NCBI GenBank assembly: GCA_025642065.1
Contig: JAODUP010000011.1
Location: 1 to 64,000, forward strand
DNA length: 64,000 nucleotides
Reading direction: 5' to 3'
DNA from: Paralvinella palmiformis
Lineage: Eukaryota > Annelida > Polychaeta > Terebellida > Alvinellidae
Below the pieces are notes generated by a model that was not told where the DNA came from, ran no database searches, and saw only the letters and a list, made by a program, of their open reading frames with translations. Numbering within the stretch: the first letter of the stretch is position 1; each line of letters starts with the position of its first letter. This document shows positions 1 through 10,672 of this stretch, one piece after another. The translations under genes were made by a program, and so were the position numbers.

Positions 1-33
<33 letters not shown>

Positions 34-54
34 GTGTGTGAGTGTGTTGTCTGT
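1..54. repeat. (TG)n microsatellite
   Basis: Nearly uninterrupted TG dinucleotides run from the window edge, so the array probably continues outside. It is followed by degenerate TG-rich sequence to about 100. Confidence 0.95.
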
Positions 55-371
55 GCGTGTCGGTGTGATCCGTGTAAATATGTATGTGTACGTATGAGTG
101 TGTGATATATTTGATCAACAACATAGATATTACATTTACATGTAATGTCAACGATGATGTTGTTCAAATATCATAGAATAATTGTGGTTTTAGTACCATT
201 TTCTGTTATCATCTGTACTGAAACATAATTAAGCCTCATGCTTTCAAAGCATACAAAAAGAACGTTTTGTTTATAATTTAAAGTAGCTATGCAACTCCGC
301 TTGTTTTATGTTATTATGGCTTTATTAGATATGCATGCGTCTACGCCACGTCCAAGAATAAGATCATTTCT
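55..371. other. No gene seen
   Basis: AT-rich sequence between the TG array and the first LINE. I see no coding similarity, RNA gene or repeat family here. Confidence 0.5.
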
Positions 372-375
372 GATA

Positions 376-1310
376 CCCCAAATACTACCTGTAATATATC
401 CATAGATGCGGTTATTTTGTTTAATGGAAATATGCTCGAAATGTTTCGACCGACTTCTGAAGTGGAGATCAAAGAGATAACGATCAAGTCTCCAAACAAG
501 TCATGTGACATGGATCCACTACCCACTTTGATTTTGAAGAAATGTGTGGATCAACTTCTGCCACTGATAACAGCCATTATCAATAAGTCAATGGATGAGT
601 GAGTGATGCCGTTATGCTTGGAATGAGCCACCATAACACCGTGTCTTAAGATATTTGGGTTGGATAAGGAAGATGTGAATAATTGTTGTCCTGTTTTTAA
701 CCTTCCTTTCATCTGCAAACGAATTGAAAAGGTAGTATAGAAGAACACGTTGAACACAATGCCCCAATGACTGTTATCAGTCTGCTTATCGAAGAGGTCA
801 TTCAACAGAAACTGTTCTCTTAAAAGTACACTGTGACATTGCTGAGACTCTTGATTTATCTGCAGCGTTTAGAACTTTCTTTAGAAATCAAGGAACGAGA
901 TTTAACTTGGGTAAAGTCGTACCTCGCCGTCAGAACCCAGTGTGTTTCAGTGGCCAATCAAACATCACCAGATTTAGTTCTTCTTTTAGGTCCTCTTCTG
1001 CTTCAGGATTAATGAATTACTGTATATATACCTAACCAGTTGGTGAAATTATGGACAGGCATGATATTAAATAGCATTGTTATACAGATGATACACAAGA
1101 GTGTATGACTTTAAAGCCATGTGATAAATGGGATGATATTTCATCTTCAATTAAATGTTGTATTGCAGACATAAGTACTTGGATGAACAGCAACATGCTG
1201 AAATTGAATAAGGAGAAGACAAAATTCATTGTTTTCTCATCCAAGAAGAAAACGTTGAATCATTCGCATTAAGGTTGGATCCAGTTATATGAATTATTCC
1301 ATGCCTGTAA
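376..1310 (+). pseudogene. LINE-A: decayed reverse transcriptase (CR1/L2/Jockey-like)
   Basis: This is a broken non-LTR retrotransposon RT, the enzyme that copies element RNA into nicked chromosomal DNA. Order is preserved. The fingers motif with SPNKSCDMDPLPTLILKKC lies at about 477-545. The PLLKK-NYRPVSNLPFISK-type block (here NNCCPVFNLPFICK) is at about 685-720. QSAYRRGHSTE is at about 778-812, LDLSAAF at about 853-873, and a GPLLF-like palm strand near 990. The catalytic YADD box, here YTDD, is at about 1080-1092. It is followed by a thumb region containing STWMNSNMLKLNKEKTKF. In-frame stops at 601 and near 634, plus frameshifts near 775 and 890, kill it. The endonuclease half is not visible upstream. 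The similarity continues to VGSS..S.PVN and stops exactly where a TC tract begins. Confidence 0.85.
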
Positions 1311-1311
1311 A

Positions 1312-1592
<281 letters not shown>

Positions 1593-1601
1593 GGAAACCA
1601 C

Positions 1602-1752
1602 CTAAGGCGAGTGCAAAACTGTACTGCACGTCTGGTAACAAGCACTCACCAAAGGGAACATACATCACCAGTTTTGTTCCAGCTGTTCCTGAACGTCTCA
1701 GAACACTGTACAAGGTTTTATACATTCAAAGTACTATGTGGAATAGCACCAC

Positions 1753-1756
<4 letters not shown>
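1602..1756 (+). pseudogene. LINE-A C-terminal fragment
   Basis: From 1602 one frame reads LRRVQNCTARLVT followed by HTSPVLFQLFL and FYTFKVLCGIAP. This matches the conserved LQRVQNSAARLVT...HITPVLKQLHWLP...FKiLlltFKcL-GlAP segment that follows the RT domain in CR1/L2/Jockey-type LINEs. It has the same strand and spacing order as the RT remnant upstream, so the two are probably one insertion divided by the TC tract. The reading ends in an ATT microsatellite, and the usual last ~80 residues are missing. Confidence 0.8.
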
Positions 1757-1788
<32 letters not shown>

Positions 1789-1882
1789 AAGAAACGACAT
1801 GGATGTTTGAATACAAATACAGTAAAGATAATACAAAAATGAAAAAAGAATCTTAACTGAAGAAATCATACCTGATTTATAC

Positions 1883-1913
<31 letters not shown>

Positions 1914-1952
1914 ATTAATACTACTACTACTACTAATAATAATAACATACCA
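1754..1952. repeat. ATT/AAT/ACT trinucleotide repeats
   Basis: Two trinucleotide arrays, ATT at about 1756-1788 and AAT/ACT at about 1886-1948, separated by about 100 bp. The second lies about 65 bp downstream of the stop of the reverse-strand LINE-B, so it may be that element's 3' tail. Confidence 0.85.
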
Positions 1953-2012
1953 CTTATTATATGCTTAGTTCACACATTTACATTATATACAAGTTAACAA
2001 TAATGCCTATGG

Positions 2013-2331
2013 TCAGCCATATGCCTGTGTGAATAAGTGAAACTTTACCATATATTTAAAGTTATTTAAGTTGTCCATGCTTCTGATATGAAGTGGGAGA
2101 TCGTTCCACATCCGTGGGACAAATTGAGAAAATGCTCTATCGCCAGCCAATGGAGTGCTATGAGTATGGGGGTAATGTGGTCTCTCATTCTAGTTTTAAT
2201 TACAAGTTGAACTGCCATAATTTGTACTCGTTGGAGTTTGGGTAGAGATGTTTCTCTTATGCCAACTAACAGGGGCATTGCAGTAGTCCAATCGGTTACT
2301 GATAACCCAATACTTTAGTATACATTTTAAA
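2013..2331 (-). pseudogene. LINE-B: 3'-end fragment with native C-terminus
   Basis: Reading the reverse strand from about 2331 gives SNRLDYCNA, then LPKLQRVQ, VIKTRMRDHITPIL and ALHWLAIEH. After one frameshift near 2148 it gives AFSQFVPRMWNDLPLHIRSM and an end resembling HLFTQAYG with stop at 2013-2015. This is the conserved tail of CR1/L2-like LINE proteins, probably including the original stop codon. Non-LTR elements are normally truncated from the 5' side, which fits retention of only the last ~100 codons. A LINE-A fragment of similar region but opposite strand lies just beside it. Confidence 0.8.
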
Positions 2332-3036
2332 ACATAAATTTTAATATACGAATTACGAAACTACAGAAACTTTATATTCAACGTGCATATTTGATTAAAT
2401 TGGCATAATAGTGTTAATTTAGTTTCATCCGACCTGTAGTAAGACCATTAGGCTGTCTAGCTCCCTGTTGTGTGTCAAATTACCAGCTTTTGAAATTAAT
2501 TTAAAGCAGTCCATGAAGCAAAGAAGAAAATAAGTATAAAATGGTTGATTTCGAATCAATTGAGATAAGTTAAAATGCTCTTTAAAGTATTGAAAGAGAA
2601 GCGTTTACAATAATTAGATACTAACATATGGAGTTGTATTTATCAACATATAAGGTCATGCCTTTCAATTGCTTTAGGTTTATACTCAGCAGAATGTTAT
2701 TCTGAATTAGTACTTTATGAATATGCAATTAGAAACTAAGCATCAATTTACCAACTCGGTATTCATCGTAAGTAGTCACCAGCAGATATATGTGGAATGT
2801 GTTTCTATTTTAATGTAAATTGCCTCTCTGAATGTGTCTAAGTAGTCATTGTATCATAATGACAATAGTGGCCAGGGCAGTACTCAAGGTTAGCAGATAC
2901 GTCTCTAATTTTCAACCTCTTGAATTTAAATATAAGTATGACTGCGTGTAATTATTGCCAATAAAGCTTTATTGAGACCTATATGAGTATTATAGTTATC
3001 TGGACAACGCAATATTTGAGTTAACAGCTACGGTTA
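2332..3036. other. No gene seen
   Basis: AT-rich sequence with stops in all frames. I find no motif or repeat family. Confidence 0.5.
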
Positions 3037-3052
3037 ATCACACACTGGAATT

Positions 3053-3138
3053 GGGCGCCTCCGTGGTCTAGCGGTAGCGTCTTGGACCACATATCACTAC
3101 CACCCGTGTTCGAATCCCTCCTTCATCAGTCATCAATC
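3053..3138 (+). mobile_element. SINE-1 copy A, internally deleted, with perfect target duplication
   Basis: The copy has only the tRNA-like head of SINE-1. An A-box-like TGGTCTAGCGGTAGCG lies at about 3065-3080 and a B-box-like GTTCGAATCCC at about 3108-3118. A short ATC-rich tail follows immediately, so the ~110-bp body seen in copy D is absent. The 16-bp sequence ATCACACACTGGAATT occurs at 3037-3052 and again at 3139-3154 and exactly brackets the copy. This is a target-site duplication of the length expected for LINE-driven retroposition. Perfect repeats suggest fairly recent insertion. Confidence 0.88.
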
Positions 3139-3154
3139 ATCACACACTGGAATT

Positions 3155-4404
3155 AGACAGAGTAATATCAGGTGACGAAGTGAGTAACTAGGTATCGAAT
3201 TAAATTAATACTCCTGAGTCTCTATTTCCCTCATTATTATATATCAAGAGTTATTTTATAGGTATCATATCATACCTGTCAATAATTTTGTGAGCACGAT
3301 CTTAAAACAAATCGTGCAAATGTAATTCCTTGAAATAAATAACTAAATCAACGTTTTCTTCGAACAAATATGTAATTGACTTTTGTGCTTATATATGACT
3401 AATTGTTTTCAAAAGAAACATGGATATTATGCCATTGGCAATGGCCTCGCTGATAAGTCCCGCCCATCATACACAGATACATACACAGGAATAGGCAATA
3501 TATAAGTATTTGGTGATTTAATAAGCGTCTAACAAATATTTCAATTATTTGTATATGAAGTGCCATAATTTGTAAAACTTTTATTACTTAGATTAGCTTA
3601 AATTAAGAAACAATTGATACTAATTGACACTCCGACAAAAATGACATACAGGAGAGGCCTATATCGAAATTATACTACCGTTATATATCAACAACTCATG
3701 TTTAGCCACCAGAGGGTGTAGTGTTGAATTCCATATTTGTTAGTAGTAGTATAAGTAGTAGTAGTAGTAGTTGTTGTTGTTGTTGTTGATGATGTTGTTG
3801 TTGTTTTTGTTGTAGTTGTTGTTGTTGTTGTAGAATAAATAGTAGTTATTATTTTGGTGGAACACTACATATTAATCAGTTTAGTCATAGTAAACATTCA
3901 CTTACGTATCTGTTTCGGTTAGTGCTTGTCATATGGTTACCAATTCCTAATATTTTCTAGTTACAATATACCTAGTTGCTCTATGATAACAGTTTTGGAA
4001 TATCCACTACATTTTGATACCGGGCAATTACTGGCATTCGTGATACATCAGAAGATATGTTTCACAATATTGATATAGATACAATAATTGGAGTCGGGAC
4101 AGATAAGAAGATCTGAAAACTATTATGTCTCTTAGCTCATAATTCAGATTTAACGTTCACCCAAAAATAGGGTAATTAGAGATCAGAACAATGTATACAA
4201 ATATCAGACTTATGAAAAAGATTATTATGCAAGTAATGCATACACTTTAATATTATGTATGTCAAGTGTCATCTTCTATTAACTAAAGTAATTCTCTACT
4301 TATAATATATATTTATATAGGACATAGAAATAACCATATTCAGTGGAGTTGGATCATCCAATCTTTTACAAATAGATAAAGGTGCTAGTATTGTTGACAA
4401 AGAA

Positions 4405-4407
<3 letters not shown>
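3155..4407. other. No gene seen; TTG/TAG simple repeat inside
   Basis: Non-coding AT-rich sequence. A TAG then TTG/GAT trinucleotide array occupies about 3740-3832. Nothing else is recognised. Confidence 0.5.

Positions 4408-4461
<54 letters not shown>
4408..4461. repeat. (TA)n microsatellite
   Basis: Uninterrupted TA dinucleotides, about 27 units. Confidence 0.97.
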
Positions 4462-4463
<2 letters not shown>

Positions 4464-4745
4464 CACGACGATTTATTGTATTATCCAATGGATTAAGAGC
4501 TGAAACACTTCTTTCTACACCAGAAATCCGGATATAAACTAGATCTAACATAAAATAAATCTGCTGTTAAAACGAATTTTCGAATTATACGATTGTGTCG
4601 TGCGTCTTATTCTAGAATGGCACGACAAGAAGTCAACACCAATTGATTTAATTATACAGATGTTTCATTCAATTAAACCAACGCCTCCTAGTTATAGGAT
4701 GACAACAATTTAAAGAGTGGTGCTAGATGTGCCCGTTATATATAT

Positions 4746-4748
<3 letters not shown>

Positions 4749-4788
<40 letters not shown>
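4749..4788. repeat. (TA)n microsatellite
   Basis: About 20 AT units, running into a short CA-rich stretch. Confidence 0.97.
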
Positions 4789-4790
<2 letters not shown>

Positions 4791-5434
4791 GCACCCACAC
4801 ATACAAATACAGTCAATATGAGCAAGCGGGAGACAAGGTAAAGCAAACCAGAGTTCAACTGGATATCATGATATCCTTCCATATTGCTGTTAGTGGTCCT
4901 ACATTAGTTATGAGAAATATAAATGCCATTAATTTAACATAAATCATTAACAGTACACGATAGCTTTATACTTTAGATTAAAGAAACTTTGCCTCATGAA
5001 AATTAATACCCATCGTCAATTTAATCATAATATTGTAGCATTATCGGGATATATTACGTCATGTTGTCACTTTAATGATCGCAGGTAAAATAATATATAG
5101 ACATCTAAGCCTTTGCGCCCACTTTTATCTGTGAATGTATGATATGTTTCTTAGGTAGTCACCCTTCGGCCTTGTGCCCGAGGTACGATAAATACTGAGA
5201 TCAAACTGATCACCTAATACAATTATCATCTAGGGCATTGTCTTTAGAGACCGACTTTGACGATATAACAAATAACTAACATCTGCCCTTGACAAATTTA
5301 TATCCCGATCGAATGGAATATTCAAGGGCAAAAATAACAAGAGTTCAAACGTTAAGCGCATAATGACGAATTTCTGCAAATGCTATTTTCACCCAAGAAG
5401 CCTCCTTTCTCTGAAAACAATAATACCTGAATAA

Positions 5435-5485
<51 letters not shown>

Positions 5486-6118
5486 AAAGAATCAGAGAAA
5501 GTATATTAATTAGTGAAATACGTATATATACAAAGATATTTTGGTGTGAGACTTATAAACAATAGGCTACATCCTGGTCTATTATATGTAATCCTACATT
5601 TGAAAAGCGCCGTTCCAGGTATAAATGTGACCTATTTAAACATCATTGTTTACCTACACAACACATTAGTAATTTATATCATTCGAAGCTCGTTAACCAG
5701 ACTCTTCACAGTACTTGAGTTAGCTGAGAGTGGTCCCTGCACACAAGAGGGTTTATATACCGAAATAATATTGGATTGGTGATGACTGAAAAGGTTATTA
5801 TAATTTGATTAAAATTAGCAGCTGCAACTAGGATTTATCTAGGGTCTCTCTCTCCCTACCTCTCGCTAGTTCGCTCGCTCGCTCTCTTTGTAAATACTAT
5901 GCATGCTTGAGTGAGTGAGTCTGTGCGTTCGTGAGTGAGTGAATGAATGAATGAATGAGTGAGTGTGTGAATGCGTTATCTCTTTGGTAACCCTGATAAT
6001 TTTACTTGGTGCTTTTAGTCAGGTCAATATATGAAAACTATTCCAAAAAAAAGGTTTTTGAGTTTTAAATGTAGTTTTTTGGGTCATTGACACCTCCAGA
6101 AAAAAAGGCTCCCTAACT
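4789..6118. other. No gene seen; ATT and GAGT/GAAT simple repeats
   Basis: Contains an ATT array at 5435-5484, GCTC repeats near 5868-5887 and GAGT/GAAT tetranucleotides at about 5911-5968. The open frame at 5513-5782 shows no recognisable motif and is probably chance. Confidence 0.5.
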
Positions 6119-6326
6119 TGGATCCCGGGAAAGTAGTAAATTTGCATAATTTCAAGATGACGCCCCCCCCCCCACATAATTTCTTTGTACAGGAAACTTG
6201 TTTGTGCGTCAATTTACATCCCATAAATGTATTACAAACAGATAGAAACATAGTACCAACATACCAAATAAGAATATTTACAATGTCCTATGACGTCACT
6301 CTGACGTCAAATTGACGTTATGTATG
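6119..6326 (+). repeat. Left terminal inverted repeat
   Basis: Pairs with 9279-9453 in reverse orientation. The best-conserved part is 6186-6326. The outer part (GGATCCCGGGAAAGTAGT at about 6119-6137) matches more weakly. Confidence 0.82.
6291..6320. promoter_or_regulatory. Three TGACGTCA-like sites phased at 11 bp
   Basis: TGACGTCA at 6291, TGACGTCA at 6302 and TGACGTTA at 6313, i.e. exactly 11 bp apart. TGACGTCA is the CRE/ATF palindrome. Helical phasing at a transposon end could serve transposase binding, the promoter of the gene that starts 210 bp downstream, or both. The sites are seen; the function is inferred. Confidence 0.6.
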
Positions 6327-6532
6327 TCGCGATGACACCCTAAGGCACACTTCATCAGCATATGTTCAGGTCAAATGGAGAAACTGATTTTTCCTAGTGA
6401 TATTACCCGTCATCATTACGCCCAAGTCATTTCATGAATATTTGGGAGTAACTGGTAATCACTGACCGTTATGTAAATAATCAGATGTGTTATTTTCTTA
6501 GTCTAATTATTGCATTCTGTTCATACTGAAGT

Positions 6533-9099
6533 ATGATGCGATTTCGTGAAGCAATGTCCTTTATTGATTTCATTGGAGATCAAAGGTAAGTCAGGCTTTT
6601 TTTGGCCTTCCATACACTTGAGTGCTGCCATTTATAAATTTCTAATTAAAGCAAAAGAAAGTGACAAAGCCATGTTTTCCAATTTCTATCAATTTACTTC
6701 AAAATGACAAGTTTACAAGTAGCAATGTGTATACAATATAAATATAAGCTACCTTACAATGTAATTATGCAATTCAGGTAAGTTCCAAAAGCAAAAACAT
6801 TACATCATAAGTGCTTTATAAGTGAGTACATTATGTCTTATATTCCCCATATATACTTCTTTTCACATGCTATTAGTACATGGGGTGCTGATTGATCATT
6901 AATCTCTTTCACTTTCTACAGTAATGTTTTATCATCAGGGAGCTAATATATATCGATTCAATATGTGTATAGATAGAGATTACCTTTATTTTAGGGCTAA
7001 TGTCAATGTGTTTTGTTTTTCTTTCTAGCACACCTAAAATGAATGCAAGTGACACTGAGACCAAGTAGTGAGGTTTGTCCTATCTGCAGAAAAGAATTTG
7101 ATGATGATGACAACAACAAAATTTCCAAGCTCTTCCAGAAAGGTGCCTGGTACGATCAATGAATCAAGTAGGAAACGATGTCAGGAGGATGTAGTTGCAC
7201 GAGCCTGACAAAGGGTACATAAGCTTTGTAGGAATACATGGACAAATACGAAAGACATCAAACGTGCTCTAAACCAAAGTCAGGTAACAGGTGCACCAAT
7301 AAGAGTTAGCATGGGCCCTACGATAATAATACAGACTGCTTGTTCTGTGGAAAAAAGGTTGTTATGGGTAGTCATGGTCATGATGAGCCTGCTAGTGAAG
7401 TTTTAACCGATTCTTTCCCTCAGACTGTATTATGACATTGCGAAAATGGGGCAGATGAGTGGGCATTTAAAGTCAAGGGCCAAATCAGTATTTTGGGAAA
7501 GATCTCCATGCTGCAGATTGTATTTATCATGCACAATGTAGCACAAACTTTAGAACTGGGCGAGACATCCCTGAGCAAATTAGAACAGGACCAGCAGCAA
7601 AACAAGAGATTGAGTCGACCTAAGAATGAAGACCAGCAGGCAGCTTTTTTAAAGAATGTGAATATTTACAAAGAAATTATGACAGAGGCTACTTACTTGA
7701 GGATGGTTCTGCTCCATATGGAAACCAATACATCAAGGAAAAACTGAAAGGGCACTATGGTAATTCAATATATGTAGCTGAAGGAGACGGCCTTAATGAC
7801 ATTGGGGATGCGGAATGATGTCCTTAAATATGAATTGAGCCCATTTCCTCAGCTCTTTTTGAAGCAAACTATGTATTCCGTCTGATAATTAAGACTGATA
7901 ATTATCTGTTAGATGGGGCTCACTGATGCAAGGTGTTACCTGTACCAAAGGTAATATATATAATGCCCATTCCTGATTCATATGTGGATTTCATCGTTCT
8001 TAACTACGGCACAGTAACTGTTATCTTCGATGGATACCAAGAGATACCATCCACAAAAGACAACACTCATGTTAGGCGTCAGCAGAGACACAATGCACTG
8101 GTCAGTGTCTCCACAAATAAAGTATTCAGTGGGAAAAAGATGAATTTCTGTCAAGGGGAAGTAACAAACAGGCGCTGAGTAATATTATCAGTGATAGGCT
8201 ACGAGATAAAGGTTGTATTGTAATACACTGTGAAGGAGATGCTGATTGTGAAATTGTGCATACTACCATTGCAACTTCAGAATATGGATCAACAATGCTT
8301 ATTGGTAAAGAAACTGATTTGTTAGTCCTCTTACTACATGCAACCTGACAACAAGACTTTGTTCTTTCGCTCTAACAAAAAATCCAAACAAAACCAACAG
8401 ATGCGAGTTTATTGCATCAATAAGCTAAAACTCCTATTAGGAAATCCCCTGTGCTCTCACTTGCTGTTCATTGATGCGCTCACACGATATGACACAACTT
8501 CTAGAATTTTTTGTGTCGGAAAAAGTCATAGTTTCAGATATTTATCCAAGGTGACAAATATATAGAATCATGTGCACTTTGCTTTACTAACCCTGGCAAA
8601 ACATGTGATGCAATAGAATAGAATGGATATAAAGCCATGGTATTGCTCTTCAGTGGAAAACCAACAGATAGCCTAGCCAGTTTGAGGCATAGTGTACTAA
8701 AAAAAGAAAGTTGTTTCTGCAACAAGCTTTGTGAATCCAAAATGCCCCCCCCCCACTGCATCGGCAACAACATTCCACTCCTTCATATGTTATTATCAAA
8801 TCATGACATGGTTGAGTAACGAGACCAATCAGAATTCACCAGACTGGGGTTGGAAATGCGAGAATAACCGTTTCCAGCCAGTGATGTGGGCCAGCTCTGC
8901 AGCCCCAGACAGTCTACTGAAAGTTGTTCATTGCAATTGTCAAACTGCATGTACCTCAAGAGGTTGTACTTGTCAAGGATATGGGTTACCATGCACGTCA
9001 ACTTGTGGACAGGGTTAAGTTGAATCATGTAAAAACCCTTTCAACCCATCACCATACATGGATTCTGACGTTGATGACACTGATAACTGTCATATATAA
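6533..9099 (+). pseudogene. Decayed spliced gene: Zn motifs, PIN/FEN-like acidic core, tesmin/TSO1-type CXC domain
   Basis: Exon 1 runs from ATG 6533 to a donor at 6585/6586. Exon 2 starts at 7029. Motifs in order on the plus strand: CPICRKEFDDDD near 7077-7112, CLFCGKK near 7338-7358, ADCIYHAQCS near 7510-7545, a PYGNQYIKEKLKGHYG block near 7718-7760, and IFDGYQEIPSTKD at about 8022-8060. Then GDADCEIV near 8240, ETDLLVLLL near 8310-8338, LLFIDALTRYDTTSR near 8464-8505, PPPTASA near 8740, and a WGW near 8848. The final C-rich HCNCQTACTSRGC...C domain is at 8929-9015. The spaced acidic motifs resemble a PIN/FEN-type nuclease active site, and the last domain resembles tesmin/TSO1 CXC DNA-binding repeats. 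The family occurs as many uncharacterised copies in invertebrate genomes. Several frameshifts and stops (for example near 7168, 8176, 8348, 9016) make it inactive. The original stop is probably 9097-9099. Its role, transposase or passenger, is unknown. Confidence 0.75.
6586..7028 (+). other. Predicted 443-bp spliceosomal intron inside the transposon gene
   Basis: The donor reads AAAG|GTAAGT at 6585/6586. The acceptor is a pyrimidine run TTTTGTTTTTCTTTCTAG ending at 7028. Joining keeps phase 2 and leads to ATGAATGCAAGTGACACTGAG; one apparent single-base indel then enters the CPICRKEF frame. Both splice signals match the consensus well. Confidence 0.6.
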
Positions 9100-9132
9100 T
9101 TATATTACCTGTACCGTATTCTCCCATTGCAT

Positions 9133-9171
9133 TGGCATCACACGACGTCAATTTGGTGTCACATAACGTCA
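9133..9171. promoter_or_regulatory. Second phased cluster of TGACGTCA-like sites
   Basis: Four sites start at 9133 (TGGCATCA), 9143 (CGACGTCA), 9154 (TGGTGTCA) and 9164 (TAACGTCA), spaced 10, 11 and 10 bp. The cluster lies between the gene's stop and the right terminal repeat. Two of the four are degenerate, so confidence is lower than for the terminal clusters. Confidence 0.4.
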
Positions 9172-9278
9172 GATTGTTTTCAATGTAGAAAGATCTGAAT
9201 AAGGATATTTCACATATGTATTATTGACAACTTTGCAAACACAAATTGATTTAAAATCTAAATTAGTTACACATGGCA

Positions 9279-9453
9279 TCATGACGTAATCTTGACGTCG
9301 TATTGACAGCATATGGCATTGTAAATATGCTTACTAGGTATTTTGATATTATGTTTCTATATGTTGGTAATATATTTATGGGGTTGTAAATTTAAGCATA
9401 AAAAAAAGTTTTCTGTACATTGAAATTTTGGAGACCACCTTTCCAAGGTCCGA
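9279..9453 (-). repeat. Right terminal inverted repeat with three phased TGACGTC sites
   Basis: Reverse complement matches 6119-6326. Sites TGACGTAA at 9282, TGACGTCG at 9293 and TGACAGCA at 9304 keep the same 11-bp spacing as in the left arm, at the corresponding alignment positions. Confidence 0.82.
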
Positions 9454-9635
9454 TTTTCATTAGACAGTTATCCCAGAATTAGAAATAATCTTATTTCTAG
9501 TATTACCACTGCTACAAGGACAGTAATAAAAACAACAACCACAACTACTTATTCTACTAGTAGTAATATTATTACCGTTTGAAACGGGCCACCATATCTC
9601 CGTTAGGAAGATATGATGAAATAACATCCTATATC

Positions 9636-9866
9636 TTACATTACTTTTTACCTCCAAACTTGTTGAGAGAATAGTATCAATGCGTACCGACGATCACTTA
9701 GAGCACAATGACCTCAATGACAACTTTCAGTCTGCTTATCGTACAGGATCTACAAAAGAAATTGTTAACTTGATGATGCAGAGAGAGATTACTGGGGTTA
9801 TTGATGAAGGAAGATACATGACCGCGTTATTTATTCTTGATCTTTCTTGTACACATACGTAACTCA
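9636..9866 (+). pseudogene. LINE-C: RT fingers/palm fragment
   Basis: One frame reads LTLLFTSKLVERIV, then DHLEHNDLNDNFQSAYRTGSTKE, and finally YMTALFILDLS at about 9818-9850. This corresponds to the LPFISKiiErvv..ql..HL..N.L.d.fQSAYR..hSTEtalL..v.ndi..alD-G....LvLLDLSAAFDT stretch of CR1/L2-like RTs. The frame stays open from 9680 to a stop at 9860-9862. The fragment is truncated on both sides, ends before the YADD box, and starts about 180 bp beyond the transposon's right end. Confidence 0.8.
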
Positions 9867-9959
9867 TTTGTTATATGTGTATCTAGTGTCAAGGGGTAAA
9901 GTGATTAATAACATGCGATTATAAACCACGGATGGACCCTCCCCAATACATTACTTTAT

Positions 9960-10672
9960 AATACACACGGGCTAACAGAGGTATTCATGTGCCATGTCAT
10001 AGACAGATGTATAACTTGTTAGTAAAATCTTGAAATAGATACGCTGTCTAGCAGGAAGCTAGTGCAAGTCTTGAAGAAGTGGGCCGGTATGGTTATATTG
10101 TTGAGTATTTGTCACTATGCGAGGTGAACCATCCTGAATTTGTCGAAGGCGATTTATGCTATAATTAGATATGTCATATAACAAGGAGTTCCAATAGTCT
10201 ATATGAGATGTAACAAAGGCATGGACCACAATAACAAGTGCTTATTGTGTCAAGAAAGTGTTTTCAAAACATTTTCAACTGACTCTTTAGATGTAATTGA
10301 AGATGCACCAATCTGTACTTTTAAGGCATTTTAAATAATTTGATGAGGTCAAAGAGATGGTATTTGTTTTACCATCATTTAATTTTATGAGAGTTTAATC
10401 ATCCATAGCAGAATGTCAGCAATAAAATGTTCTAAATTCGTTAGAAAAAGAAGAAATTATTTAACTTACTCAGTTTCAGGATCTATACATATATAGCTGT
10501 ATATCATCAGGGAATAAGTTATATTTAACGTGATATCGCAGTGCAATGATAACAAAGGGTACGTTTTTGCATTATAAAACCAGAGTATCAAATATTTTAC
10601 CCTGTGACATACCAGATAATAATGTCAGAATATCAGAAAACTTACCATCAACAGACATCAAGTTGAAATCAT
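9960..10672 (-). pseudogene. LINE-D: RT palm to C-terminus, reverse strand
   Basis: On the reverse strand, VDGKFSDILTLLSGMSQG (about 10660-10600) matches the [10 protein letters not shown] strand of RT. YNLFPDDIQLY (about 10530-10500) is a mutated YADDTQLY catalytic box. Further on, HIDYWNSLLYDIS, RLRQIQDGSPRIVTNT, LLQDLH-LPARQRIYFKILLTSY and MAHEYLC (about 10230-9966) are the conserved CR1/L2-like tail. Stops and frameshifts are scattered between. The palm is clearly related to LINE-J at 61.8-62.0 kb, and the tail to LINE-G at 32.0-32.3 kb. These are probably one LINE family. Confidence 0.85.

Larger units (their letters stand above)
6119..9453 (+). mobile_element. 3.3-kb TIR transposon carrying a CXC / PIN-like gene
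   Basis: The left end (6119-6326) and the reverse complement of the right end (9279-9453) align over about 150 bases. Shared stretches include TGTACAG-AAACT, CAAATTTACA-CCCATAAAT, TAGAAACATA and ATATTTACAAT. They continue into TGACGTC motifs in the same order. Between them lies a single recognisable gene (6533-9099). Long inverted termini plus one internal gene are the hallmark of a DNA transposon. I recognise no DDE transposase and no reverse transcriptase inside. The outermost bases and target duplication cannot be fixed by eye. The left arm has about 30 extra bases including a C run at about 6162-6173. Confidence 0.8.
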
